Positions 43,540 through 51,829 of a stretch of DNA of 64,000 bases are shown here, one piece after another (the stretch's first letter is position 1; each line of letters begins with the position of its first letter). The notes beneath the pieces are model-generated. The model was not told the DNA's origin. It ran no database searches and worked only from the letters and a program-made list of their open reading frames with translations. The stretch is taken from the NCBI GenBank assembly GCA_016709305.1, contig JADJNA010000047.1, forward strand, positions 310,001-374,000. Reading direction: 5' to 3'. This DNA is from Candidatus Villigracilis saccharophilus. Its GTDB lineage: Bacteria; Chloroflexota; Anaerolineae; Anaerolineales; Villigracilaceae. The position numbers and the translations under genes are program-made.

Positions 43540-44256
43540 CTACTTGGGAACTTCCCGCAACTGCAGATCAGAAAAAGCAATCGTGATCTTCGATTTTTCG
43601 CTTGGCTCCGCCACAAGATACAACTTACCCATTGTGAACTTTTCATCCTTGAATGAGGTGGCCATTACTCCATTTAAAAAGATACGAAAATTACCAGCAT
43701 TACACATGACACGCAGGCGGTTGATCTCATTAAATCCAGGTCTCAAGGCTGTGTGATATGTCCATGCCATTATTTTATGAAAGACCAACTCTCCCGAATT
43801 ATCTTTGGCAAAGGTTCCGAAAGTATAGGAGGCTTGCGCGGAAACGAGGAATCCATATCCGCCCTCAGAAGAAAATCGGGTGTACAACCCGCCGCGAATC
43901 CACTCCTTATCGCCGTCGGTGAACTTGATGTTCACACCGACATCAAAATCATCCCATAGCCCGGAACTTTTCAATAGATAATATGAATTCGTATGCGGGT
44001 CAAATGTACCCCGCAATTCCGGGGGTGAACTTTTGTGGAATGTTAGTTTTTCCGGATTAAGTGTTTCCCAACCAGGTATGATCTCTTTGCTGAAATCAGC
44101 GCCAAGGAGCAGGTCACCCATGTCAGGTTCGGGCGTTAGCGTCTTTGAAATGCGAAAGGTCGTACCGCAAAACTCACACGAAGCGAGATCGGTGCTGGCT
44201 ACATGGGCAGGCAAAGCCGCTCCGCAGTTGGGACAGTTAAGCGCCTTAATGATCAG
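43540..44256 (-). CDS. Zinc-ribbon plus lectin-like protein, probable CTG start
   Basis: About 238 residues. A zinc ribbon opens the protein (LNCPNCGAAL ... SCEFCGTTF), and the rest is a concanavalin-like/DUF1080-like beta-sandwich (SSGLWDDFDVGVNIKF, RGGLYTRFSSEGGYGFLVSA, INRLRVMCNAGNFRIFLNG). Only a TTG at 44214 is a common start, but it would remove the first Cys pair. The frame upstream is open and has CTG at 44256 overlapping the PBP stop as CTGA, the same geometry as an ATGA coupling; this is the start used here (inferred). Function unknown. Confidence 0.6.
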   Translation of the reverse strand: MIIKALNCPNCGAALPAHVASTDLASCEFCGTTFRISKTLTPEPDMGDLLLGADFSKEIIPGWETLNPEKLTFHKSSPPELRGTFDPHTNSYYLLKSSGLWDDFDVGVNIKFTDGDKEWIRGGLYTRFSSEGGYGFLVSAQASYTFGTFAKDNSGELVFHKIMAWTYHTALRPGFNEINRLRVMCNAGNFRIFLNGVMATSFKDEKFTMGKLYLVAEPSEKSKITIAFSDLQLREVPK

Positions 44257-47252
44257 GGTGTCACCGTTGACGTTTCAGTGGGAGTTTCAGACGGCACGAT
44301 AATCTCCAAGGTGGGAATCTGTGTAGGAGTGGGCGTTGGGGATGGTGTCTCTGTCGGCGTAGACGGGGGCGGAGTGGCGGTAGGCAGGCTAAGGTTTAAT
44401 GTGACACGCTTATCCACCTCGGCTTTGTCTCCAACCAGAGTTAAGCGCAAGGTAACGATCCCATTTGGAATGGCGGTTAGATCCCATGTAAAAAGCGTTC
44501 CATCCTTTACAGGATTATCGCTCTCGCTCAAAACAGACCATGAGCCGGGTTCCCCCCCTAGGCCGTATTCTAAAATCCATTTCTTGAATCCGCTATCTGC
44601 CGCAGCAGATCCCTTGATCTCCAAGATCGTGGATGTAATGACTTGAGCATCTGTCAGATTGATCTCGACAATCGGCTGCGGATCATTGGCGCTGCATTCG
44701 CGGTCCGGGGCGTAGATCGGATTGCGCGACAGACCATTATCTTCAAGCCAAAACTGACCATCGCCAGTTCCCAGCCAGTCACGCCCCCATTTGTCGGTCA
44801 CATTCATTACCAGCTCTTCTGAGCTGGGACCTTTACAGGCATCGGATGCTTCGAGACCGGTCCACTTGTCAATTTTTACACGGCGTACAAGATCCTTACC
44901 TGCAGGCAGTGGAGGCTGGTCGCTGGCATAAATCTCTGTATATTGCGAGTCGCACGCGTTGGAAGGTTCAGTACCCGAGATTCTGCATACGATCCTATCC
45001 ATAATTCCGGCCGGCCGATTAAACGGAGTCGGTGCGCCATTGGTAAGATAAGGAACCGCGAATTCCATGAATTGGCCCCAAATAGGTGCCGCACCGCTTA
45101 AGCCCGATGAATTGGTCATGGGGGTGTAATCTGCATTGCCGACCCATACACCAGTAACCAGGTCCGGGTTGTAGCCCATTGTCCAGTTATCGCGGATGTC
45201 GTTGGTGGTACCTGTCTTTGCCGCAACAGGGAAAGATAAATTCAAAGCGGAGTGTCGTCCAAAAGTAAAAGCACGCGCCTCATTATCAGAGAGGATCGAA
45301 GAAATGAGATAAGCGTGTTCAGCGCGGATGACCTGTTCACCAGCTTTCGGGGCATATTCATCAATGATATTGCCGGCAAAATCCGTGATCCTGAGAATGG
45401 CAACGGGCGGCATACGTTGACCGCCGTTTGCAAAGACTGAATAAGCAGAAGTCATATCGATCAAGCTGACGTCACCGCCGCCCAGCGTAAGGGAAAGACC
45501 GTAATCATTTCGTGTCAGTGATGTAATGCCGAGCTTTTCAGCCATGCCGATCATGCCTTCCTTCTCAGGCGTGTTCGGGTCATCGTATATACCAATGAAT
45601 TCAAGCGCTTTCACAGCGGGAATGTTAAATGAGTTGGCAAGCGCGGTTCTCACGGTCAACGGGCCGTGGAATGTGCCATCATAATTTCTCGGTTCATAAG
45701 GCGGGTTGGCACCATCAGGGAATTGGGTTGGCACGTCCCAGATCAGTGTGGACGGGGTCCATCCCTTTTCAAAAGCCGCAATATATGTGAATGGCTTCAT
45801 GGATGACCCCGGCTGGCGCGTAGGGCTCGTAGCCATATTCACCTGGCCGGCGATATCCGCGTTGTTAAAATCAGGGGAACCCACCATTGCAAGAATTTCG
45901 CCAGTGGATGGGCGAATGGCGACCAGCGCGCCGTTATGCGCGTTGCTGTCCACCATTGCGGCGACTTGATCAGTGACAAGTTGCTGGGCTTTATCCTGCA
46001 TCACGGAATCGAGTGTGGTGTAAACCACAAATCCGGAGCGATAGATCGTTTGCGCATCATACTTTTCTTCAAGCTGGGACCGTACAAAATTAACCCAGTG
46101 TGGATATTTCGAATCAAATGACGGCGGGCGGTATGAATAAGCCTTCATTTCATTCGCGGCTTGCGTAGCCACAGTGGGATCAACACAAACAGGCGTGTCG
46201 CTGTTGCTGACAGCAATGCAGTTTTGTGTATTGCTCAGGTCGAACATCAGCACCAATACCTGCTGCTGGCGGATCAGGGTTCCATCCGGGTTGGTGTAAA
46301 TATCATACACAGCCGGTGATTGCGGCAGCCCCGCCAGAAAGGCGGCCTCGCCAAGTGTCAACTCTTTTGCCGATTTGCCGAAGTAGGTTTCCGCGGCAGC
46401 TTCCACGCCATAAGCCAGGTTGCCATAATAGATCTCGTTGAGATAAAGTTCCAGGATCTCGTCCTTGGCATAGCGGCGTGTAATTTCAGCAGAGAGGATG
46501 ATCTCGCGGGCTTTGCGGTTCACTGTGCGCTGGCTGCGTTCTTCAGGCGAGAGCAAAAGCGCGCGCGCCAATTGCTGGGTAATGGTGGATGCGCCGCCGC
46601 CCTGGCCGCTTGTGACGTAGTTCTGCCACAAGGCGCGGACAATGGCAATCGGGTCAAAGCCCGGATTTGTATAGAATTCCTTATCTTCAGTAGCAATGGT
46701 GGCAGCGATCAGATTGGGTGAAATTTTTTCCAGAGGAATATAGTTGCGACGGCCCGCTGTGGGGTCAAGCAATTCATACAATAACTGGCCATTGCGGTCT
46801 AAAATACGCGTGGTCTGAAATTGCGAGGCGCGGTCACGCAAGGTACCTACATCGGGAAGAGTGCTCGCGATCAAATAGTATCTATAAACAAAATACGACC
46901 CCATCAACAGACCGATCACAAGCAAAGCAAAAACCGAAGCGATCATCCCACGCAGGAAACACCCCATGGTCCCGCGCCGTCGATAGAATGGGATTCTGGG
47001 TGTGGTATTCGGCTCAGTTGGCGGGAGGTATTTGGGAAGTTGTGGTGGAACCTGCCTTGAGGTCGGCTCATACGCGGCCCGCGTAACGCGCGTACCTTCC
47101 ACGTCGATCTCATCCACGCGGCGCGGCAAGGGCATATTATCCTTATCGAGAGCAGGGCGTGAAAAAGCGGGAGGCGTGGGGTTATAAACGCCCTGCGTCT
47201 CTTCTTCAGATTTTATAATTCGGCGTATTCGGTCATTCTCTTCGTTGCTCAT
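44253..47252 (-). CDS. Bifunctional class A penicillin-binding protein (PBP1)
   Basis: 999-residue peptidoglycan synthase. Cytoplasmic Pro-rich head (about 1-90), one TM helix (FLRGMIASVFALLVIGLLMG), GT51 glycosyltransferase (ATEDKEFYTNPGFDP, GGASTITQQLARAL, LELYLNEIYYG), then transpeptidase with PGSSMKPFTY (SxxK), SAYSVF (SxN) and KTGTTND (KTG). A beta-sandwich C-terminal domain and a Thr/Pro tail (TPPPSTPTETPSPTPTPT) follow, outside the membrane. The gene overlaps the next by 4 nt. Confidence 0.93.
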   Translation of the reverse strand: MSNEENDRIRRIIKSEEETQGVYNPTPPAFSRPALDKDNMPLPRRVDEIDVEGTRVTRAAYEPTSRQVPPQLPKYLPPTEPNTTPRIPFYRRRGTMGCFLRGMIASVFALLVIGLLMGSYFVYRYYLIASTLPDVGTLRDRASQFQTTRILDRNGQLLYELLDPTAGRRNYIPLEKISPNLIAATIATEDKEFYTNPGFDPIAIVRALWQNYVTSGQGGGASTITQQLARALLLSPEERSQRTVNRKAREIILSAEITRRYAKDEILELYLNEIYYGNLAYGVEAAAETYFGKSAKELTLGEAAFLAGLPQSPAVYDIYTNPDGTLIRQQQVLVLMFDLSNTQNCIAVSNSDTPVCVDPTVATQAANEMKAYSYRPPSFDSKYPHWVNFVRSQLEEKYDAQTIYRSGFVVYTTLDSVMQDKAQQLVTDQVAAMVDSNAHNGALVAIRPSTGEILAMVGSPDFNNADIAGQVNMATSPTRQPGSSMKPFTYIAAFEKGWTPSTLIWDVPTQFPDGANPPYEPRNYDGTFHGPLTVRTALANSFNIPAVKALEFIGIYDDPNTPEKEGMIGMAEKLGITSLTRNDYGLSLTLGGGDVSLIDMTSAYSVFANGGQRMPPVAILRITDFAGNIIDEYAPKAGEQVIRAEHAYLISSILSDNEARAFTFGRHSALNLSFPVAAKTGTTNDIRDNWTMGYNPDLVTGVWVGNADYTPMTNSSGLSGAAPIWGQFMEFAVPYLTNGAPTPFNRPAGIMDRIVCRISGTEPSNACDSQYTEIYASDQPPLPAGKDLVRRVKIDKWTGLEASDACKGPSSEELVMNVTDKWGRDWLGTGDGQFWLEDNGLSRNPIYAPDRECSANDPQPIVEINLTDAQVITSTILEIKGSAAADSGFKKWILEYGLGGEPGSWSVLSESDNPVKDGTLFTWDLTAIPNGIVTLRLTLVGDKAEVDKRVTLNLSLPTATPPPSTPTETPSPTPTPTQIPTLEIIVPSETPTETSTVTP

Positions 47253-47341
47253 GTTTAATTACATCCACAGATTCACCCGTTCGGGCACACTGACGCGGAT
47301 TGTGCAAACTTTAAAAATCAGCGCAATCCATGATAAAAATT

Positions 47342-47791
47342 TTATTTGGGTTTGCTCAACAGTAGTAAATTCAACGTTCCACGCTGGCAGACTTCATCAT
47401 TTTGATTACGGGCCTCCACCGCTGCGATCAAAGAACCGCCGCCGATACGCGGTAAAGCCTTCATTTCAACAATGGATAGGAGCGCATGTACCGTGTCTCC
47501 TATCAGAAACGGTTTTACAAATTTCCATTCATTAATCTCGCGGAAGGCAAGCACGGTTCCTTCGAGCAGACCGGTTTGCATGATCAGCCCGACGGAAATG
47601 GACATACCCAGCAGTCCGTGCGCGATGCGCTGACCGAACTGGGTCTTGCTGGCAAACGCCGCATCTGTATGGATCTGATTGTAGTCACCGGTCAACCCGG
47701 CGAATGAAAAGATCGCATCTTCGCTAATGGTACGCCCGGCGGTTTTTACCATTTGCCCGATCGTGAATTCCTCAAAGTAAAGTCCAGCCAT
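47342..47791 (-). CDS. MaoC-like (R)-hydratase domain protein
   Basis: 149-residue hotdog-fold protein. The hydratase motif is AGLTGDYNQIHTDAAFA, with Asp and His as catalytic pair; GLLGMSISVGLIM and FVKPFLIGDTV are further family blocks. It should hydrate or dehydrate an enoyl-CoA in the cytoplasm. A GAGGAGAG site lies before ATG 47791. No beta-oxidation gene adjoins, so the pathway is unknown. Confidence 0.88.
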   Translation of the reverse strand: MAGLYFEEFTIGQMVKTAGRTISEDAIFSFAGLTGDYNQIHTDAAFASKTQFGQRIAHGLLGMSISVGLIMQTGLLEGTVLAFREINEWKFVKPFLIGDTVHALLSIVEMKALPRIGGGSLIAAVEARNQNDEVCQRGTLNLLLLSKPK

Positions 47792-47894
47792 GTTACTCTC
47801 CTCGTGCGGTAGTCGTTAGTCTTGTAGTCCTTGCAATCGACCAGTCGGCTAACCGACTAGCGACTTAGCCACTATATACTCAAATTATACCCGT

Positions 47895-47923
47895 TTGACC
47901 TGCCGCCGTTTCGCCCGTACAAT
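47895..47923 (+). promoter_or_regulatory. Sigma70 promoter for a leaderless transcript
   Basis: TTGACC (47895-47900), 17-bp spacer, TACAAT (47918-47923), then ATG 47931 seven bases later. The expected start of transcription coincides with the ATG. Confidence 0.78.
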
Positions 47924-47930
47924 ATGTGCC

Positions 47931-50315
47931 ATGCGTGATTGGTCCTTAAGCCTCGGCGACCCGCTATATCTTTCTCTGGCGGCGGACGCCCGTCTGTGTA
48001 AACCAGACTACATCAATGATCATATTTGGGAAGTGGAACTAGGCGGGACAGATGTTGAGCGTTCCGCAGTATCCCTCAACACCACATTTGGGCTACGCGC
48101 ACGCTCCATGCGCCTATATTTGCGCTTCACAGAAAATAACAACTCCGTTGTAGACCCTAACACCTTTATCACCAAACCGTCCCTGCGCCGTTCCTATCCT
48201 AACTTCCTAACACTCGATTTTGTTCCCATCGAGAACCTAAACGTCACGACAGAATTCTGGGTTCCTGAATCCCATGCGGTGGCCGGACGCGTCATTCTCA
48301 CCAACAAAAGCAACGCCATTCGCCAGATCCATCTGGAAGTATGCGCCGCGCTTGCTCCTTTAGATGGTCAATCCATCATCCCCACCCAACAACAATTAGT
48401 TAATATTCTGGCGGGACAAACCAGCGGAATCGCGCCTGTCATTTTTATGACCGGCGGACCAAAACATGGTCCTGGGCCGCATTCCTCCCTCCTGCTGGAA
48501 TTGGAACTTGGACCCGGCGCAACAAGACAGATCACTTTTGCCGAGGCCGCACTGGATACCGTGCCCACATCCTTTGAACTTGCGCGTCGCAGCGCGGCGC
48601 GTCCCTGGGAAGCGGAACGCGCCCGCATCGAAATGCTGGATGCCGCGCAGACCCTGGACATCCGCACCGGCGACCCGGACTGGGACGCAGCGCTGGCGTT
48701 TAGCCAGAAAGCCGCACATGGATTATTCTTCAGCGGCAATGATCATTTGCCCAACCCGTCTTTTGTAAACGCGCGTCACACGGACAACGGCTTTTCACGT
48801 AAAGGGGATGGCACCGATTACGCCCCCTCCTGGAATGGGCAAACTCCATTGGATGCCTATTACATCTCCAGCATTTTACACGGCGCGCCGCAAGTAACAA
48901 AAAAGCTCATCCTGAATTTTCTTGCCACACAAAACGAAAGCGGCGAAGTGGACAGTAAACCCGGCCTCGCCGCGCAGCGCGGAAAATTGATCGCTGCGCC
49001 TTTGCTCGCTTCCCTGGCATGGAAATATTATCAGGACACACAAGACGATGCCTTCCTCGCCGAGGTATATCCCCAATTAATTAAATTCTTCTGGGCCTGG
49101 TTCTCGCCCGAACATGACCGCAACCGCGACGGTGTGCCGGAATGGGACCACATCCTGCAAACAGGTTTTGATGATAACCCTGTTTTCGATGCGTGGGCCC
49201 CTTGGTCGCAGGGGTTGGATATTTCGCTGGTACACAGCCCGTCTCTGGAAGCCCTGCTGGTCCATGAAGCGAAGTCCATTGTCAAGATCGCAAGAATAAT
49301 AGGCAGGCACGAAGAAGAAACCATGCTTGTGCAGTCACAGGCTGAACGGATCAAAATCTCATTGGTGGCAGGCTGGAACGCGGAACAAAGTTTTTATTCC
49401 TATCGCGACCGTGACTCGGGGTTGGGTTCCACGGGCAGTGTTATCGCCTCGAAAAAAGGGGATGGAAACATGCGCCCTAAAGTTGAGTTCGAAAATGGCG
49501 TCCGCCTATTGATCGAGGTTCAGACCAAAAGTCCAGCCGCGAAGCGCCCCGAAGTGGAGATCAGTGAATACTTTACAAAATCCAAGGGTGAAACCGAGAT
49601 CATTTTAGGGCATCAATTCCAATGGCGCAGCGGCGGACTGGTTGCGACGACTCAGAAATTATTTACGCGCGTTGGCAGGATCAGCGTTAGCGGCCTCGAT
49701 AAAAACGACAAGATCGTTGTGAAAATAATCGATACGACTGGCGAAGATATCACGCTGGCTCTGCCGCTTTGGGCAGGCGTTCCAGAAAAACAACAGGCCC
49801 ACGCCCTGGTCAGGCGCAACTTGCTGATGGCAGATCGATTCGACCGTCCATTTGGAATGCCCTCGCTCCCGCTCCTGCCGGACCCCGAAGCTGATTCGGT
49901 TGCAATGGGCGTGGCTTTCCCGTGGAATCAATTGATCGGCGAAGGCCTGCTGGCGTATGGATTCCGTGCTGAAGCCACCCGCCTGACCGCACACTTGATG
50001 AATGCCGTGATCCAAAACTTAAAACAGAACCGCGCCTTTTATCAACGCTATCATGCCGAAACAGGTGCGGGGATAGGTGAACGCAACTCACTGCATGGCT
50101 TTGCACCTGTTGGATTATTTATGCGAACACTGGGCGTGGCGATTCTTTCAGCCACAAAAGTAAAACTTGAGGGCAGGAATTTATTCCCCTGGCCTGTCAC
50201 CATAAAATATAAAGGGCTGACCGTTGTGCGTGCCGCGGAGCAAACTGTGGTCACATTTTCTAATGGGGAAAGCGCGATCGTGAAAGAGGAACAGCCTTGC
50301 ATCGTTGAGATGTAA
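47931..50315 (+). CDS. GH63-like glycosidase (possible glucosyl/mannosylglycerate hydrolase)
   Basis: 794 residues: an N-terminal beta-sandwich (about 1-230) and an (alpha/alpha)6 barrel with DYAPSWNGQTPLDAYYISS, FFWAWFSPEHDRNRDGVPEWDH, FDAWAPW and NSLHGFAPVG, in the manner of GH63/amylo-glucosidase-like enzymes. A jelly-roll-like insert is near 470-620. No signal peptide, so cytoplasmic. The next genes include a GpgS-type synthase, which suggests that it turns over glucosylglycerate or a mannosyl derivative; this link is an inference from neighbourhood. Start chosen from the leaderless promoter. Confidence 0.65.
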   Translation: MRDWSLSLGDPLYLSLAADARLCKPDYINDHIWEVELGGTDVERSAVSLNTTFGLRARSMRLYLRFTENNNSVVDPNTFITKPSLRRSYPNFLTLDFVPIENLNVTTEFWVPESHAVAGRVILTNKSNAIRQIHLEVCAALAPLDGQSIIPTQQQLVNILAGQTSGIAPVIFMTGGPKHGPGPHSSLLLELELGPGATRQITFAEAALDTVPTSFELARRSAARPWEAERARIEMLDAAQTLDIRTGDPDWDAALAFSQKAAHGLFFSGNDHLPNPSFVNARHTDNGFSRKGDGTDYAPSWNGQTPLDAYYISSILHGAPQVTKKLILNFLATQNESGEVDSKPGLAAQRGKLIAAPLLASLAWKYYQDTQDDAFLAEVYPQLIKFFWAWFSPEHDRNRDGVPEWDHILQTGFDDNPVFDAWAPWSQGLDISLVHSPSLEALLVHEAKSIVKIARIIGRHEEETMLVQSQAERIKISLVAGWNAEQSFYSYRDRDSGLGSTGSVIASKKGDGNMRPKVEFENGVRLLIEVQTKSPAAKRPEVEISEYFTKSKGETEIILGHQFQWRSGGLVATTQKLFTRVGRISVSGLDKNDKIVVKIIDTTGEDITLALPLWAGVPEKQQAHALVRRNLLMADRFDRPFGMPSLPLLPDPEADSVAMGVAFPWNQLIGEGLLAYGFRAEATRLTAHLMNAVIQNLKQNRAFYQRYHAETGAGIGERNSLHGFAPVGLFMRTLGVAILSATKVKLEGRNLFPWPVTIKYKGLTVVRAAEQTVVTFSNGESAIVKEEQPCIVEM

Positions 50316-50386
50316 GCGTCAAAACCGCATGCCCGGCACATGCCGATTTATTTTCTTTTGGGGAATTAATCTTAAGCCATAAATTT

Positions 50387-50432
50387 CATGATATAAAAAT
50401 CATGCTTTTATATAAATGACATTAATAATGTC
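50387..50432. promoter_or_regulatory. Two palindromes in the gap before the GT4 gene
   Basis: CATGAT-ATAAAA-ATCATG (50387-50404) and GACATT-AAT-AATGTC (50418-50432). They sit in an AT-rich 285-nt gap (50316-50600) which otherwise shows only a long GC-rich leader-like stretch and no gene. Possible operator sites. Confidence 0.4.
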
Positions 50433-50600
50433 GCTTATCAATGCTGAGGCATTCTCTAGACGCAAAAAAAATCCCGTTGAACATCAAACTTAAAAAGATC
50501 ACCTGTAAAGTCCACGTGCGCGCCTATACATGGCACGGCGCTTTTGCTTGAGAGCCGCAAATCGCACAATGAACAAGGAATAGTTTTGGAAGGTCTGATC

Positions 50601-51818
50601 ATGAACATAGCCATTCTTCACTACTCGGTTCAGCCCATCGTGGGGGGGGTCGAAAGCGTCATCGCCCACCACGCGCGCATGATGTCAGCAGACGGGCACT
50701 CAGTCCGATTGATCGCGGCGCGCGGTGAGGCAATGAGCGCACAGATCCCGTTGACTACCATCCCCCTCGCGGATTCGCGCCACGTGCGTGTGGCGAAAAT
50801 GAAGCAAGAATTGGATCGCGGCGAGGTAACACAAGAATTCGAGGTATTACGCGCTGAACTGGCCGAACAATTACAAGCCGCCGTATCGGGCGTGGATATT
50901 TTGATCGTCCACAATATCTGCTCGTTGAATAAGAATCTCGCATTGACGGCCGCGCTTTATCAATTACACATTGCCGGAAAACTTCCGCGTCTGATCCTTT
51001 GGCATCACGATCTCGCATGGACAACGCCACGCTATCAATTCGAATTGCATGAAGGGTATCCGTGGGACTTGCTAAAAACTGCCTGGGTCGGGGCAACTCA
51101 AGTCACTATTTCTGAAATGCGGCAGGAAGAGCTTTCCGATTTAATGAAGATCGATCAATCCGCCATCCGTGTCATCCCCAACGGCGTGGATATGGGAAAG
51201 TTTCTCAAGCTGGAAGAACAAACTCTTGGGTATATAAAAAAGCTCGATCTGCTGCTGGCGAGTCCTTTACTTCTGCTTCCTGTTCGCATCACATCGCGCA
51301 AAAATATTGAATTCGCACTGCAGATCCTGGCGGTATTGCGAATTGATCTTCCGTCTGCGCAGATAATAATCACAGGACCGCTCGGCCCGCATAATCCTGC
51401 GAACCTTCAGTATTTCGAAAAATTAAGTGCGTTGCGCGAAGAATTTGGATTAAAAAATTCGGCGCATTTTCTCGCCGAATTGACAACTGAATTCATACCC
51501 GACCGGGTCATTTCAGATTTTTACAAACTTGCGGATGCGCTTTTATTCCCCAGCTTTGAAGAAGGATTTGGCATTCCCATTTTAGAGGCAGGCTTTGCAG
51601 GCATCCCGGTCTTTTGCTCAGACATCCCTCCTTTAAAGAAACTGGGCGGCGTATTGGTTAACTTTTTCTCCCCGCAAGAAGACCCGGCTGCTGTGGCGAA
51701 AATAATCACCGATCATTTTATGAACAATAAAGTCTTTGGCCTGCGCAAATCCGTCCGCGAACAATTCACCTGGGAGCGTATCCATGCAGAAAAGATCACT
51801 CCCTTGCTCAAGGAATAA
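50601..51818 (+). CDS. GT4 family glycosyltransferase
   Basis: 405 residues with a GT-B fold: MNIAILHYSVQPIVGGVESV is the N-terminal glycine-rich start, NGVDMGKF the sugar-nucleotide loop, and FPSFEEGFGIPILEAGFAG the EX7E motif. It precedes the Usp-GpgS fusion by 11 nt. In Petrotoga a GT4 enzyme (MggA) adds mannose to glucosyl-3-phosphoglycerate, so this one may extend the GpgS product; a lipid or polysaccharide acceptor is the alternative. GGAAGG lies upstream of the ATG. Confidence 0.8.
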   Translation: MNIAILHYSVQPIVGGVESVIAHHARMMSADGHSVRLIAARGEAMSAQIPLTTIPLADSRHVRVAKMKQELDRGEVTQEFEVLRAELAEQLQAAVSGVDILIVHNICSLNKNLALTAALYQLHIAGKLPRLILWHHDLAWTTPRYQFELHEGYPWDLLKTAWVGATQVTISEMRQEELSDLMKIDQSAIRVIPNGVDMGKFLKLEEQTLGYIKKLDLLLASPLLLLPVRITSRKNIEFALQILAVLRIDLPSAQIIITGPLGPHNPANLQYFEKLSALREEFGLKNSAHFLAELTTEFIPDRVISDFYKLADALLFPSFEEGFGIPILEAGFAGIPVFCSDIPPLKKLGGVLVNFFSPQEDPAAVAKIITDHFMNNKVFGLRKSVREQFTWERIHAEKITPLLKE

Positions 51819-51829
51819 AAGGAGAAACC

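Noticed and set aside
47792..47890. AGTCG/CGACT-rich stretch before the GH63-like gene as a repeat array
   Set aside because: Several short AGTCG words occur (for example AGTCGGCTAACCGACT), but with no fixed unit or spacing; at most a single hairpin.
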